The notes under the pieces: generated by a model
Database searches by the model: none
The model's input: only the letters and a program-made list of their open reading frames with translations
Told to the model about the DNA's origin: nothing
Assembly (NCBI RefSeq): GCF_000703005.1
Contig: NZ_JNLH01000001.1
Coordinates: forward strand, 2,637,952-2,701,951
DNA length: 64,000 bases
Direction of reading: 5' to 3'
Origin: Pseudobutyrivibrio ruminis HUN009
GTDB taxonomy: Bacteria > Bacillota > Clostridia > Lachnospirales > Lachnospiraceae
Position numbers and translations under genes: made by a program
Part shown: piece by piece, positions 32,961-41,377 of the stretch
Numbering within the stretch: position 1 is the stretch's first letter
Layout of the letters: the number at the start of each line of letters is the position of its first letter

Positions 32961-35843
32961 CTACTTATTTGCCTTCTTATAGGCCTTATGTTCTCTTTCC
33001 GCTTGCTTTTCTGCTTCACTCTTGCGAGAGAATGCAATTTTAGCGGCACGTTTTACTGCATAAGCACCGATATGCTTGAACTTGTCCTCAGACTTAACCA
33101 TGTGTGTGCACTCTGGATGAGTTCTGTGGAGGGTGATAGCGTCGAAGGCACACTTAGTTGTGCAGACACCACATCCGATACACTTATTCTCATCAACAAC
33201 TGATGCGCCACACTTTAAGCAACGGCTAGCCTCAGCCTTTACCTGCTCCTCTGTAAGTGTAAGGTGAGCATCACGGAATGAATGCTTCATATCAATGCTT
33301 GTATCTATAGCTGGCTCATTACGGCCCGCTGTGTCATATTCTTCCACAAGAATGTTGTCTTTGTCAAGCTCAATAAAGTCACGGCGATTCTTACCGATTG
33401 TCATAGAGCAACCAGGCTGTACGAATCTGTGGAGAGAATCTGCTGCACACTTACCAGCTTCGATAGCGTCGATAGCAAACTTAGGACCAGAATAAACATC
33501 ACCACCAACAAAGATGTCTGGCTGTGCTGTCTGGTATGTAAGTTTGTCCGCTACTGGATAATTGCCGTGCCAGAATTCTACCTTTTCTTTTCCATCACCA
33601 AGAAGTCCACCCCACTCGATGCCCTGACCAATAGCAAAGATGATGTGCTTGCACTCAACTGTCATTGTGTCATCCTCATCGTACTGAGGATTGAACTTGT
33701 GGTCAGCATCAAATACAGATGTACACTTCTTGAATACGATACCAGATACATTGCCATCAGCATCCTTGAGAACTTCCTTTGGACCCCAACCATTGTTGAT
33801 TGCAATATCTTCCTCAAGTGTCTCTGTTATTTCTGAGTTATTTGCTGGCATCTCGTCTCTAGACTCAAGACAGAACATCTGTGGGTTGCCAGCACCAAAT
33901 CTAGCAGCTGTACGTACGCAGTCGATAGCTACGTTACCACCACCGACAACTACTACGTTACCATCCATCTTCTGGCTCTGGTCTTCAAGTGCCTTGTGAA
34001 GGAATGTAACAGCAATATCAATACCATCCTTAGCATCTGTTCCTGGGATTGGTGGAATCTTGCCGCCCTGGCATCCGATTGCTACGTAGAATGCCTTGTA
34101 GCCCTGAGCACGTAACTCATCAAGTGTGATATCCTTACCAACCTCAACGTTACACTTAATCTCTACACCAAGCTGACGGATAACATCGATTTCAGCTTCA
34201 ACAACATCTTTCTCAAGCTTCCATGTAGGAATACCCCATGTGAGCATACCACCTGGACGACTGCTCTTTTCAAATACTGTTGGCTTATATCCCTTTGTTG
34301 CAAGGTAGTAAGCGCATGAAAGACCTGCAGGACCTGAACCGATGATTGCAATCTTTTCATCCCACTGTGTTAAACGGTTTGAAGGGATGTCAATTGGTGG
34401 AATGTATCTTGTCTCAGCATGAAGATCACGCTCAGCAATAAACTTCTTGATATCATCGATAGCAACTGGTGCATCGATAGTACCACGTGTACAAGCAGCC
34501 TCACATCTCTTGTTACATACACGGCCGCAGATAGCTGGGAATGGGTTGTCCTTTTTGATGAGCGCAAGAGCGTCATCGTAGCGACCATTCTTTGCCATGT
34601 TTACATAACCCTGGACAGATACGTGTGCAGGACATGCTACCTTACATGGAGCTGTACCTGTGTCGTAGCAGTTCTTTCTATTGTCATCACGATAATTTTC
34701 GTTGTATTTATCCTTGCCCCAGTGAACTCTGTCTGGAAGAACTACCTTTGGATATTCAACCTCAGAACCGTCCTTCTTGCAAAGCTTCTGACCAAGCTTA
34801 ACAGCACCTGCTGGGCAGTACTCAACGCACTTACCACAAGCTACGCACTTCTCAGCCTCAACATGAGCTGTGTATGCACTGCGTGACATGTTTGGTGTGT
34901 TGAAAAGCTGTGATGTACGAAGGGCGTTACAAATATTTACATTACAATTGCAAAGACCAAAAATCTTGTTCTCACCATCGATATTTGTAATCTGATGAAC
35001 GAAGCCAAGTGTCTCAGCACGCTCAACAATGCGCATAGCCTCTTCGTATGTGATATCGTGGCCCTTGCCTGTCTCACGGCAGTAGTCAGCGAAATCACCA
35101 AGACCGATACACCAGTTCATCTCGTCATCACCACAACCTTCTTCAAGGCAAGCACGTGATACACGGCATGAACACTGGCCTACACCGATATGTCCCTCGT
35201 ATTTCTTGAGCCAATATGAAATCTGCTCAAGGTCTACCTTTTCGTTTTCAAACTCGATAGCCTTCTCAACAGGAATTACGTGCATACCTACACCAGCACC
35301 TCCTGGTGGGATGAGGTGTGTCAAACCATCAAGTGGAATAAATGTCATTCTCTCGAAGAATGATGCTACAGCTGGATGCTGCTTAATTCTATTGTTTGAA
35401 CGCTCACCTGGAACTGACTCTTCCATGTTGAAAAGCTCTGCAGAACCTGGAACGAAGATAGGAAGCACATATCTTCTCTCAGACTGTGGAGCTGTACGTC
35501 CGTTGTGATCATAGTGATTGCCGTAATCGTACTCTAAAAGTCCGATGTATGACATATCATCAAGTAACTTCTGGAAAGCTTCTTTATCCTTTGCTTTCTC
35601 AGGATTCATTTTGCAGAGATCCTCAAATGTGTAGTGATGACGAACCTTCATTGTAAGGCCAACCTCTGCCATCTCCTCTGTTACGATTTCTGCAAGACCC
35701 CAGTACTCTGGGTCCTCTACCTTTACGCCAAACATCTTGTGTGGCATTACATCTGTTATTTTTCTTCCAAGCTCAATAATCTTCTTGCTTGGCTCCTTAT
35801 CGTTCATATGTGGTGGAACGATTACTTTGCTCATCTCTGGCAT
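32961..35843 (-). CDS. Multi-cluster FAD/NAD(P)-dependent oxidoreductase (960 aa)
   Basis: A large iron-sulfur flavoprotein. Order: a ~300-residue N-terminal domain with unusual Cys groups (GQCSCRVSRACLEEGCG, LCNCNVNIC); a ferredoxin-like [4Fe-4S] motif CVACGKCVEYCPAG near residue 335; a GltD-type Fe-S region (CKVACPAHV, CGRVCNKRCEAAC); FAD motif GSGPAGLSCAYYLA near 505; NAD(P) motif VVVGGGNVAIDCVRTA near 655; and a C-terminal CIGCGVCTTKC. It resembles glutamate synthase small subunit/NfnB fused to extra cluster domains. It probably passes electrons from NAD(P)H or ferredoxin to the activase/dehydratase-like proteins encoded upstream. The partner is inferred. Confidence 0.88.
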   Translation of the reverse strand: MPEMSKVIVPPHMNDKEPSKKIIELGRKITDVMPHKMFGVKVEDPEYWGLAEIVTEEMAEVGLTMKVRHHYTFEDLCKMNPEKAKDKEAFQKLLDDMSYIGLLEYDYGNHYDHNGRTAPQSERRYVLPIFVPGSAELFNMEESVPGERSNNRIKQHPAVASFFERMTFIPLDGLTHLIPPGGAGVGMHVIPVEKAIEFENEKVDLEQISYWLKKYEGHIGVGQCSCRVSRACLEEGCGDDEMNWCIGLGDFADYCRETGKGHDITYEEAMRIVERAETLGFVHQITNIDGENKIFGLCNCNVNICNALRTSQLFNTPNMSRSAYTAHVEAEKCVACGKCVEYCPAGAVKLGQKLCKKDGSEVEYPKVVLPDRVHWGKDKYNENYRDDNRKNCYDTGTAPCKVACPAHVSVQGYVNMAKNGRYDDALALIKKDNPFPAICGRVCNKRCEAACTRGTIDAPVAIDDIKKFIAERDLHAETRYIPPIDIPSNRLTQWDEKIAIIGSGPAGLSCAYYLATKGYKPTVFEKSSRPGGMLTWGIPTWKLEKDVVEAEIDVIRQLGVEIKCNVEVGKDITLDELRAQGYKAFYVAIGCQGGKIPPIPGTDAKDGIDIAVTFLHKALEDQSQKMDGNVVVVGGGNVAIDCVRTAARFGAGNPQMFCLESRDEMPANNSEITETLEEDIAINNGWGPKEVLKDADGNVSGIVFKKCTSVFDADHKFNPQYDEDDTMTVECKHIIFAIGQGIEWGGLLGDGKEKVEFWHGNYPVADKLTYQTAQPDIFVGGDVYSGPKFAIDAIEAGKCAADSLHRFVQPGCSMTIGKNRRDFIELDKDNILVEEYDTAGRNEPAIDTSIDMKHSFRDAHLTLTEEQVKAEASRCLKCGASVVDENKCIGCGVCTTKCAFDAITLHRTHPECTHMVKSEDKFKHIGAYAVKRAAKIAFSRKSEAEKQAEREHKAYKKANK

Positions 35844-35873
35844 ATCCTATACTCCCTTTCTTAACTATAATCC

Positions 35874-35892
35874 GGCAGTTACGCCTACTGCC
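35874..35892 (+). repeat. Collapsed hairpin element, copy E
   Basis: 19 bp: GGCAGT-TACGCCT-ACTGCC, i.e. only the outer stem and the first and last conserved bases of the element, with the interior missing. It is preceded by AATCC as in other copies. It lies 12 bases beyond the stop of the acetyl-CoA-synthase-like gene, in the gap before the oxidoreductase gene. Confidence 0.6.
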
Positions 35893-35904
35893 TCACTTAA
35901 ATGT

Positions 35905-36615
35905 TTAATGAACTGAGAAATGGAGCTCACGAAGGCCCTCCACTTCATCGCAGACCTTCTGCAATGAGCAGCTTCCGCAGTCCATCATTACATTCTTGAA
36001 GATATGATCTATTGCGCCAGTGATATCTTCAAGATGCTTTGCCTGGCCAGCTAATGACTTGTAGTCGAAGGCTGGGTCAGTTATAAATATGAGCTTTACA
36101 GCTTCAATATTTTTGTTTTCATGGTAGGTATCCAGGAACAGCTTTCCAACCTTAGCGAAATCTAGTCCATCTTTAAGGGCATCCTTCCCAACTCTTACCG
36201 GCTCTCTGTTGTTTGATGCAGAAATGCGGGTCATGTATCCCTTTGGATTAATGTGATACCTAACGTATTCTATTTTTCTAATTGCATTATAAAGTGCATT
36301 GCCATCCCCAAGGCTTTCCTCAGCCACCTTCACAATGGCTATTCTTGCATATGGCGTGTCTGTTTTGATTTCATTTAAATCTGGACCAATAAGCAAGACC
36401 TCATCCCCATTTACGAATTTGTCATTGCAGGTAACAGCCATAGCTGATACTGCAGGATGAGTGCCGCCTCCTAACTCATAAGCCATATCAGCTCTAAGAA
36501 TTAGATTGTGGTCTCCCACATCAGTCCAATTCGCATTTACGATATCAAGACTCTTGGCCTCAGAAATATCTAATCCAGCAAGCAGCTCTTTAATGCTTTC
36601 ATCATATAGCTTCAT
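35905..36615 (-). CDS. Free-standing acetyl-CoA-synthase-like domain (236 aa)
   Basis: Resembles the central domain of CODH/acetyl-CoA synthase beta subunit (AcsB): MAYELGGGTHPAV parallels MYVEMGGNRTPAF, VLLIGPDLNEI parallels VIGPDIDQI, and ISASNNREPVRVGKDALKDG parallels the Trp/Arg-Val-Ser-Lys-Asp-Ala region. It ends with Cys213, Cys216 and Cys222 (CGSC...C), reminiscent of the first cysteines of the ACS metal centre. The CODH-binding N domain and the rest of the A-cluster domain are absent. The start overlaps the stop of the 52-aa gene (TAATG). CoA or metal binding is inferred from AcsB memory, not from a search. Confidence 0.7.
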   Translation of the reverse strand: MKLYDESIKELLAGLDISEAKSLDIVNANWTDVGDHNLILRADMAYELGGGTHPAVSAMAVTCNDKFVNGDEVLLIGPDLNEIKTDTPYARIAIVKVAEESLGDGNALYNAIRKIEYVRYHINPKGYMTRISASNNREPVRVGKDALKDGLDFAKVGKLFLDTYHENKNIEAVKLIFITDPAFDYKSLAGQAKHLEDITGAIDHIFKNVMMDCGSCSLQKVCDEVEGLRELHFSVH

Positions 36616-36773
36616 TAAATTTTTCTGTCTTTCTTAATCTTATCGTAATGCTTTGCAAGCAGCGGTTGTAATGCGCTTGTAAGTTTCATATCCAGGTTGA
36701 AGAAATAAACAATCATGGATAAAATCCAAAGGCATATCAACACTATTGCGATAATTCCTATTATTTTCAACAT
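36615..36773 (-). CDS. 52-aa single-pass membrane protein
   Basis: Small ORF MLKIIGIIAIVLICLWILSM..., with one hydrophobic helix (residues 4-26) and a basic C-terminal tail ending KKDRKI. Both ends are coupled by TAATG overlaps: its ATG shares a base with the activase stop, and its stop shares a base with the acetyl-CoA-synthase-like gene's ATG. Such tight packing argues it is real. It may anchor the complex to the membrane. No homologue is known to me. Confidence 0.75.
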   Translation of the reverse strand: MLKIIGIIAIVLICLWILSMIVYFFNLDMKLTSALQPLLAKHYDKIKKDRKI

Positions 36774-37564
36774 TATCTATTTCCTTTCTGTCTAGCAAAC
36801 TCTGCTGCACCAAGTGCACCCATGAGCTGTGGGTCAATTGGAAGGTCGATAACCTTGAGCTTAAGAACCTGCTCGATAGCAGCCTTAAGTCCTGCATTCT
36901 TTGCACATCCACCTGTAAGTGTAATCTTGTCTGTAGCACCAGCCTTCTTTGACATTACAAAGCATCTCTTTGCAACTGAAAGCTCGATACCTGCTGCAAT
37001 CTCGTCCATTGGTTTTCCTTCACCAACAAGTGAGATTACCTCTGACTCCGCAAATACGGTACACTGCGCTGTAATTGGAATAACATTCTTTGCCTTGAGG
37101 GAAAGATTTGAGAACTCATCCAAATCCATCTCAAATGCTCTTGCCATAGCCTCAAAGAAACGGCCTGTTCCTGCTGCACACTTATCATTCATGGCAAAAT
37201 TAAGAACTGTACCATCTGTATCAACTGCGATACCCTTTACGTCCTGTCCACCGATATCAATAATAGCCTTTACTGTTGGGTCAGCCACATGGACACCCAT
37301 GGCATGGCAGCTAATCTCTGAGATATTCTCATCTGCAAAAGGAACCTTGTTACGGCCATATCCTGTACCTACAAGATAAGTCAAATCCTCTGCACTATTT
37401 AAATCTGGCACCTGTGCCACTGCCTGATCAAGGGCATCCTGACAAGATAGCACTGCATTTATACGACTCTTAAGAGTGACGTCCGCCACCATCTTACCTG
37501 TCTCATCAATAATGACGCATTTAGTATAAGTACTACCTGAGTCACATCCACCAAAATATTTCAT
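36773..37564 (-). CDS. ASKHA-type activator of 2-hydroxyacyl-CoA dehydratase / BcrAD family
   Basis: 263 aa ATP-dependent electron-injecting activase (HgdC type). Phosphate-1 motif GGCDSGSTYTK at residues 5-15, GTGYGR near 66, IDIGGQDVK near 102, and cluster cysteines Cys129 (NDKCAAGTGRF) and Cys168 (TAQCTVFAESE), nearly the same positions as the characterised HgdC cysteines (127 and 166). A homodimer would hold one bridging [4Fe-4S] cluster and drive single electrons to the dehydratase-like partner by ATP hydrolysis. It follows the dehydratase genes by 12 bases. Confidence 0.93.
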   Translation of the reverse strand: MKYFGGCDSGSTYTKCVIIDETGKMVADVTLKSRINAVLSCQDALDQAVAQVPDLNSAEDLTYLVGTGYGRNKVPFADENISEISCHAMGVHVADPTVKAIIDIGGQDVKGIAVDTDGTVLNFAMNDKCAAGTGRFFEAMARAFEMDLDEFSNLSLKAKNVIPITAQCTVFAESEVISLVGEGKPMDEIAAGIELSVAKRCFVMSKKAGATDKITLTGGCAKNAGLKAAIEQVLKLKVIDLPIDPQLMGALGAAEFARQKGNR

Positions 37565-37576
37565 CTTTCTATTCTC

Positions 37577-39127
37577 CTACCATAAATTAGTATCGTCGTA
37601 ATCCTCCAACGATGGGTCGAGGGGTTCTTCGCGAAGGACTGAACGCATGTAGCGGTTTACGTCCTGGCGAAGATTCTTGCGAGGGATTACACGTGGATCA
37701 TAAAGGTCATGGTTTACCCAAACCAATTTGATGCCGTGTTCTCTCGCCTGCTCTTCAAACATGCCGTGCATACCGTCAAGGGCCTTGCAGGCGATGTGCT
37801 CCCAAAGGATAACCATGTCTGCACGGAATTCCTCACAGTATCTCCAAAGGTCATCAAGAAGAACTTCGTAACCACCGTGAGTACGATTTCTCATAATCAT
37901 GTTTTCATACTGATGTGCCATGTCGTAGATGGCCTGTTCCTTGTCATCCTCTGAAATAGGATCAAGAGATACCATTGTGAGCATGTCGAACATTGGAAGA
38001 ATTCCCCAGCAGTTCAAAAGCCATGCAACAAAGTCTGTGTAGAATTGAGACTGAACGCCCCAAATAACTGCACGATGACGATACTCTTTTGCAAGCATTG
38101 TCTTTTTCTGGTATGCCTCTGTTGCCATCTTGGTAATCTTCTTATCAAGCTTGGCAAATGCTGGAACCTTTCCTGCGATGGCCATATATTCTGTCTCGCG
38201 ATAAAGCAGGATGTTGTTTCCAATAACCTGCGGATAATCTGTCTTTGTAAGTTCAAGCCATTCTGTACATTCACGGGCACCTATGTTGATTCGCTTTGCA
38301 CATACGAAGTAGTAATCCCAGTCGAATTTCTCGCCTGTCTGCTCCTCAATGAATGCGATAGCGTTTCGAACCTCCTGGGCTGCATATTCCTGAACTCCAG
38401 GCTCAGTATGACGAAGTGGTGTTGCAAGCTGATGAACTGGTATTCCATTTCTTTCAAGAGCTCTAGAAATAACACCATTTCCCATAAGTGAACCATCACA
38501 GGTGGTGTTGCACTGAACTGCGCACTTACCAAATACCGGCATATCTCCATCGATACAAATGCCGGCCTCAGATGCAGGCATTGGACAAACATCACCTGGC
38601 ATACCGCATTCCTGAACAACGTCCAGATAATGTGTCATGGCATCTCCCTGAAGAAGAACACATACATAACAGCTTGCTGTCTCCCAGCTAAGTCCCTCAA
38701 GATTTGTGAAGCCGCACATGATGTTGGTCATTTCGTTTTCATCCATGAGAACTACATGCTTTGACTTTTCTGGACTTGCTCCAAGGTTTCTGTCCATTGA
38801 AAAAATCTTTGTCAGAAGCTTTGCAACGTCAGATGCAACTAAATCATATTCCTCTCGACAAATACGAAGCTGCGCTCCGCGAAGTCCCATGGAATGTTTG
38901 TCAATCATCATTGGAACTGCCAAATAATTAAGCATCCAACGATATCTGAAAAATCCTTTTACATTCTTTGGGTGGAGCATAAACTTTCCCAGCATAGCTA
39001 TGATTCCAAGCCATCTGATGTAGTCGTACCAGGTATCCCTGATTCCTCTCCACTCACGGTGCTTAAAAACCTTTTTATCTCCGCTATATAACTCTCCTAA
39101 TTTTGAGCTGCCTACTGCTTTTCCCAT
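37577..39127 (-). CDS. 2-hydroxyacyl-CoA dehydratase-type component, large (516 aa)
   Basis: HgdA/HgdB-superfamily protein with an extra N-terminal ~90 residues. Cys-rich motifs that could bind clusters: ETASCYVC, ECGMPGDVCPMP, GICIDGD and FGKCAVQCNTTCDG (about residues 180-250). The C-terminal Rossmann-like half has ADMVILWEHIACKALDG, equivalent to the family 'ADGV..H..C' segment. Its start overlaps the stop of the smaller homologue (TAATG), so the pair probably forms a heterodimer. Substrate unknown; it could be a double-cubane-cluster reductase rather than a dehydratase. Confidence 0.85.
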   Translation of the reverse strand: MGKAVGSSKLGELYSGDKKVFKHREWRGIRDTWYDYIRWLGIIAMLGKFMLHPKNVKGFFRYRWMLNYLAVPMMIDKHSMGLRGAQLRICREEYDLVASDVAKLLTKIFSMDRNLGASPEKSKHVVLMDENEMTNIMCGFTNLEGLSWETASCYVCVLLQGDAMTHYLDVVQECGMPGDVCPMPASEAGICIDGDMPVFGKCAVQCNTTCDGSLMGNGVISRALERNGIPVHQLATPLRHTEPGVQEYAAQEVRNAIAFIEEQTGEKFDWDYYFVCAKRINIGARECTEWLELTKTDYPQVIGNNILLYRETEYMAIAGKVPAFAKLDKKITKMATEAYQKKTMLAKEYRHRAVIWGVQSQFYTDFVAWLLNCWGILPMFDMLTMVSLDPISEDDKEQAIYDMAHQYENMIMRNRTHGGYEVLLDDLWRYCEEFRADMVILWEHIACKALDGMHGMFEEQAREHGIKLVWVNHDLYDPRVIPRKNLRQDVNRYMRSVLREEPLDPSLEDYDDTNLW

Positions 39128-40317
39128 TAGCGTCTACCTCCCTGTATCTTTTTGATTTCGATACTTTCCACGAAGGCCTGGACTCGGGTACGAATCTGTC
39201 CCGATGAACCCACCGCATATGGTCTATCGATTGTAAGCACTGGATAACCATATTCATCACGAAGAACATGGCTTCCTACCATTCTTTCATAAGCCCATGG
39301 ATCACAGAACTTCATCTGCTCGTAGATGATTCCGTCAGCCTTGTACTCCTTAGCAATTTCATCAACGTATTCACGACGTCGATTCATCTTTGGAGTATCC
39401 ATGTGTCGAGGACACATACAGCTCATCATATAATGACGACAAATCTGAGTAAGCACATCCTCCTCATCATTGAGAATGATTTCCTCACGGCCAGGCAACG
39501 AGCCAAAGCAAAATCTATCAGCACATACATATGCTCCTGATTCCTCAATAAGCTTTATCATATCGATATCGTCTACCTCTGAGCCAACAACCGCTACTCT
39601 GGCGCGATATGGCCACTTTTCATCTGGCACACGATTCTTTACTTCTTCAAGTGTCTCTTCCAGCTTTTCAAGAAGTAAATCCTGTGGGCACACATAGGTG
39701 CACATTGTGATGATATGGAATTCGTATCCTGTGATACGTGGCTTTTCCTCTTTTCTGAAATTGCCAAGTTCAGTAATGATTCGACAAATTTTATTGTGAT
39801 CCTCTACGGATTTACGAAGTGCCTCATCACTGATATCCACTCCAAACTTTTCGTGAAGTGGCTCCAAAATCTTTGAACGACACTGGCCTACATAGAGGTT
39901 TAATCCATTATTATCAGCCTTCATTGGAACCTCTAAATACTTGTAGAAAAAGTGCTCCTTGTCGTTCATTTTAAGAAGCTCCATGTTTTCAACACATCTG
40001 TTAATCATGGTGCAACCATCTGGTGCAATAAGACAATCTAAAAACTGATATCCCCCTTCAATTGCACGCTCAAGCAATGCTCTTGAATACTCACACAAGA
40101 AACTGGTCAAATAGTAAGTTCCCATCTCCATAGAACCAGTTCTTGGTGCACGAAGTCTTACGGTAAAGCAATTGCCTAAATTCATGAGAACCTCTGGAAT
40201 CTGATAACACACACTGCCTACGCATACACGGCCCTCAGCCTGAGCCGCGCGCACCAGGTCATTATCAGCATCCATAAGCAAGTTCTCAAAATATATAAGA
40301 TGTTTTAAATCCTTCAT
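39127..40317 (-). CDS. 2-hydroxyacyl-CoA dehydratase-type component, small (396 aa)
   Basis: Family-typical D component. Cysteines 32, 37, 50, 75, 95, 102 and 108 crowd the N-terminal third (VCVGSVCYQIPE, DCLIAPDGCTMINRC), and the C-terminal half has GIIYEQMKFCDPWAYE and the closing RTRVQAFVESIE signature. With the 516-aa protein it would carry the [4Fe-4S] or double-cubane cluster reduced by the activase. No CoA-transferase, acyl-CoA dehydrogenase or amino-acid-fermentation genes adjoin it. Start follows AAAGGGAG next to element F. Confidence 0.88.
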   Translation of the reverse strand: MKDLKHLIYFENLLMDADNDLVRAAQAEGRVCVGSVCYQIPEVLMNLGNCFTVRLRAPRTGSMEMGTYYLTSFLCEYSRALLERAIEGGYQFLDCLIAPDGCTMINRCVENMELLKMNDKEHFFYKYLEVPMKADNNGLNLYVGQCRSKILEPLHEKFGVDISDEALRKSVEDHNKICRIITELGNFRKEEKPRITGYEFHIITMCTYVCPQDLLLEKLEETLEEVKNRVPDEKWPYRARVAVVGSEVDDIDMIKLIEESGAYVCADRFCFGSLPGREEIILNDEEDVLTQICRHYMMSCMCPRHMDTPKMNRRREYVDEIAKEYKADGIIYEQMKFCDPWAYERMVGSHVLRDEYGYPVLTIDRPYAVGSSGQIRTRVQAFVESIEIKKIQGGRR

Positions 40318-40337
40318 ATATTTTCTCCCTTTAGTCC

Positions 40338-40420
40338 GCAGGTCACACTCTCAAGCCTTGGTATTACTCCGTCGCGAGATTAGCTCCTTGAGTAACACCA
40401 AGAGCTTGATAGTTACCTGC
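40338..40420 (+). repeat. Dispersed hairpin element, copy F
   Basis: 83 bp: outer stem GCAGGT/ACCTGC, sides CACACTCTCAAGCC and GAGCTTGATAGTT, inner stem CTTGGT.TTACTC/GAGTAACACCAAG. It lies between the CooC-like gene and the 396-aa dehydratase-type gene and is the closest relative of copy G. Confidence 0.78.
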
Positions 40421-40440
40421 TCACATAAATATTGTACACT

Positions 40441-41205
40441 TTATAATATTCCTAGCTTATTCAACGCGGTGCTTAGTCCGGTTACAATAGCGGTGTCGTT
40501 GGGAATTCCTAGCACCGATTTCCCCTTAAGGTCGCATTCGGTGAGGTTGGCGTCTGCAGGTATCCAGCCAAGAAGAGGGATGTCTCCCAAATCCATAAAC
40601 TGCAGAACCTCCTCAGATGGTACGCGGTTTACTACAACGCCCACCTTTTCATACATAACCAAATCATCTGCTACATTTTTGATAGTCTTAACTACATCAC
40701 ACCCCTTCTTACTTGAATCTGTAATAAGGATGAGATGTGTAACCTTCTCCATAACGCGACGATTAATCTGCTCGATTCCGGCTTCTCCATCTATTACTAT
40801 GTAATCAAAATTGTCTGAAACTGAAGAGATTACTTCCTTGAGATAAGTATTGATCTTGCAATAGCAACCAGCAGCCTCCGGTCTTCCTATTGCAATAAAA
40901 GAAAAGCCCTCCAGTTCTACCATAGCATCGAAAATACGATACCTCGCCTCCCCAAGCACTTCCACAGTTGCCTTGGTATCACCATTTTCTGCAGCTTCAA
41001 CTGCCTCTTTCCTGATATCATCAAGAGTAAGAGTTGGTTCAACACCAAGTGCTGTCGAAAGCCCCACCGCTGGGTCAGCGTCGATTGCTAGAATGCGTTT
41101 GTCTGGATAAGCTTCCACTAACAACTTGACCATCACCGAAGCTAACGAAGTTTTGCCTACTCCGCCCTTACCGGCAACAGCCAACACTATTGGTTTGTTT
41201 CCCAT
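40441..41205 (-). CDS. CooC-like nickel-insertion ATPase (254 aa)
   Basis: MinD/NifH-superfamily ATPase with a deviant Walker A GKGGVGKT (residues 12-19), Asp-rich switch IDADPAVGLS and a CxC pair (Cys114, Cys116 in AGCYCK). This is the metal-binding motif of CooC, which dimerises and inserts nickel into CO dehydrogenase. No CODH catalytic gene is present. It heads the cluster by transcription order. It may mature the acetyl-CoA-synthase-like protein or the dehydratase-type pair. Confidence 0.88.
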   Translation of the reverse strand: MGNKPIVLAVAGKGGVGKTSLASVMVKLLVEAYPDKRILAIDADPAVGLSTALGVEPTLTLDDIRKEAVEAAENGDTKATVEVLGEARYRIFDAMVELEGFSFIAIGRPEAAGCYCKINTYLKEVISSVSDNFDYIVIDGEAGIEQINRRVMEKVTHLILITDSSKKGCDVVKTIKNVADDLVMYEKVGVVVNRVPSEEVLQFMDLGDIPLLGWIPADANLTECDLKGKSVLGIPNDTAIVTGLSTALNKLGIL

Positions 41206-41307
41206 TATTAATTATTTCTCCCTTTTAATACTCAATAATTGATAATTTTTTATCAATTACTATTCAATTTTAGCATAGGGATATTCCAAATTAAAGGAAT
41301 TAAAAGA

Positions 41308-41349
41308 GCCACAGCGATTTTCGTCCTTATCAACAAAAACCACTGTGGC
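41308..41349 (-). terminator. Terminator after udk
   Basis: Stem GCCACAG/CTGTGGC extended by A/T pairs around a long loop, followed on the minus strand by TCTTTTAATT. It separates udk from the CooC-like gene. Confidence 0.7.
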
Positions 41350-41377
41350 ACAAGTCGCACATTGCATAAATGTCTAT

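Noticed and set aside
33282..33836. A 184-aa plus-strand ORF opposite the 960-aa oxidoreductase
   Set aside because: No ribosome site or recognisable motif, and it is antisense to a well-supported gene.
36773..40317. Calling the pair a genuine 2-hydroxyglutaryl- or lactoyl-CoA dehydratase, or benzoyl-CoA reductase
   Set aside because: No CoA-transferase, acyl-CoA dehydrogenase or ring-cleavage genes adjoin, and the CooC/HypA/ACS-like neighbours point elsewhere.
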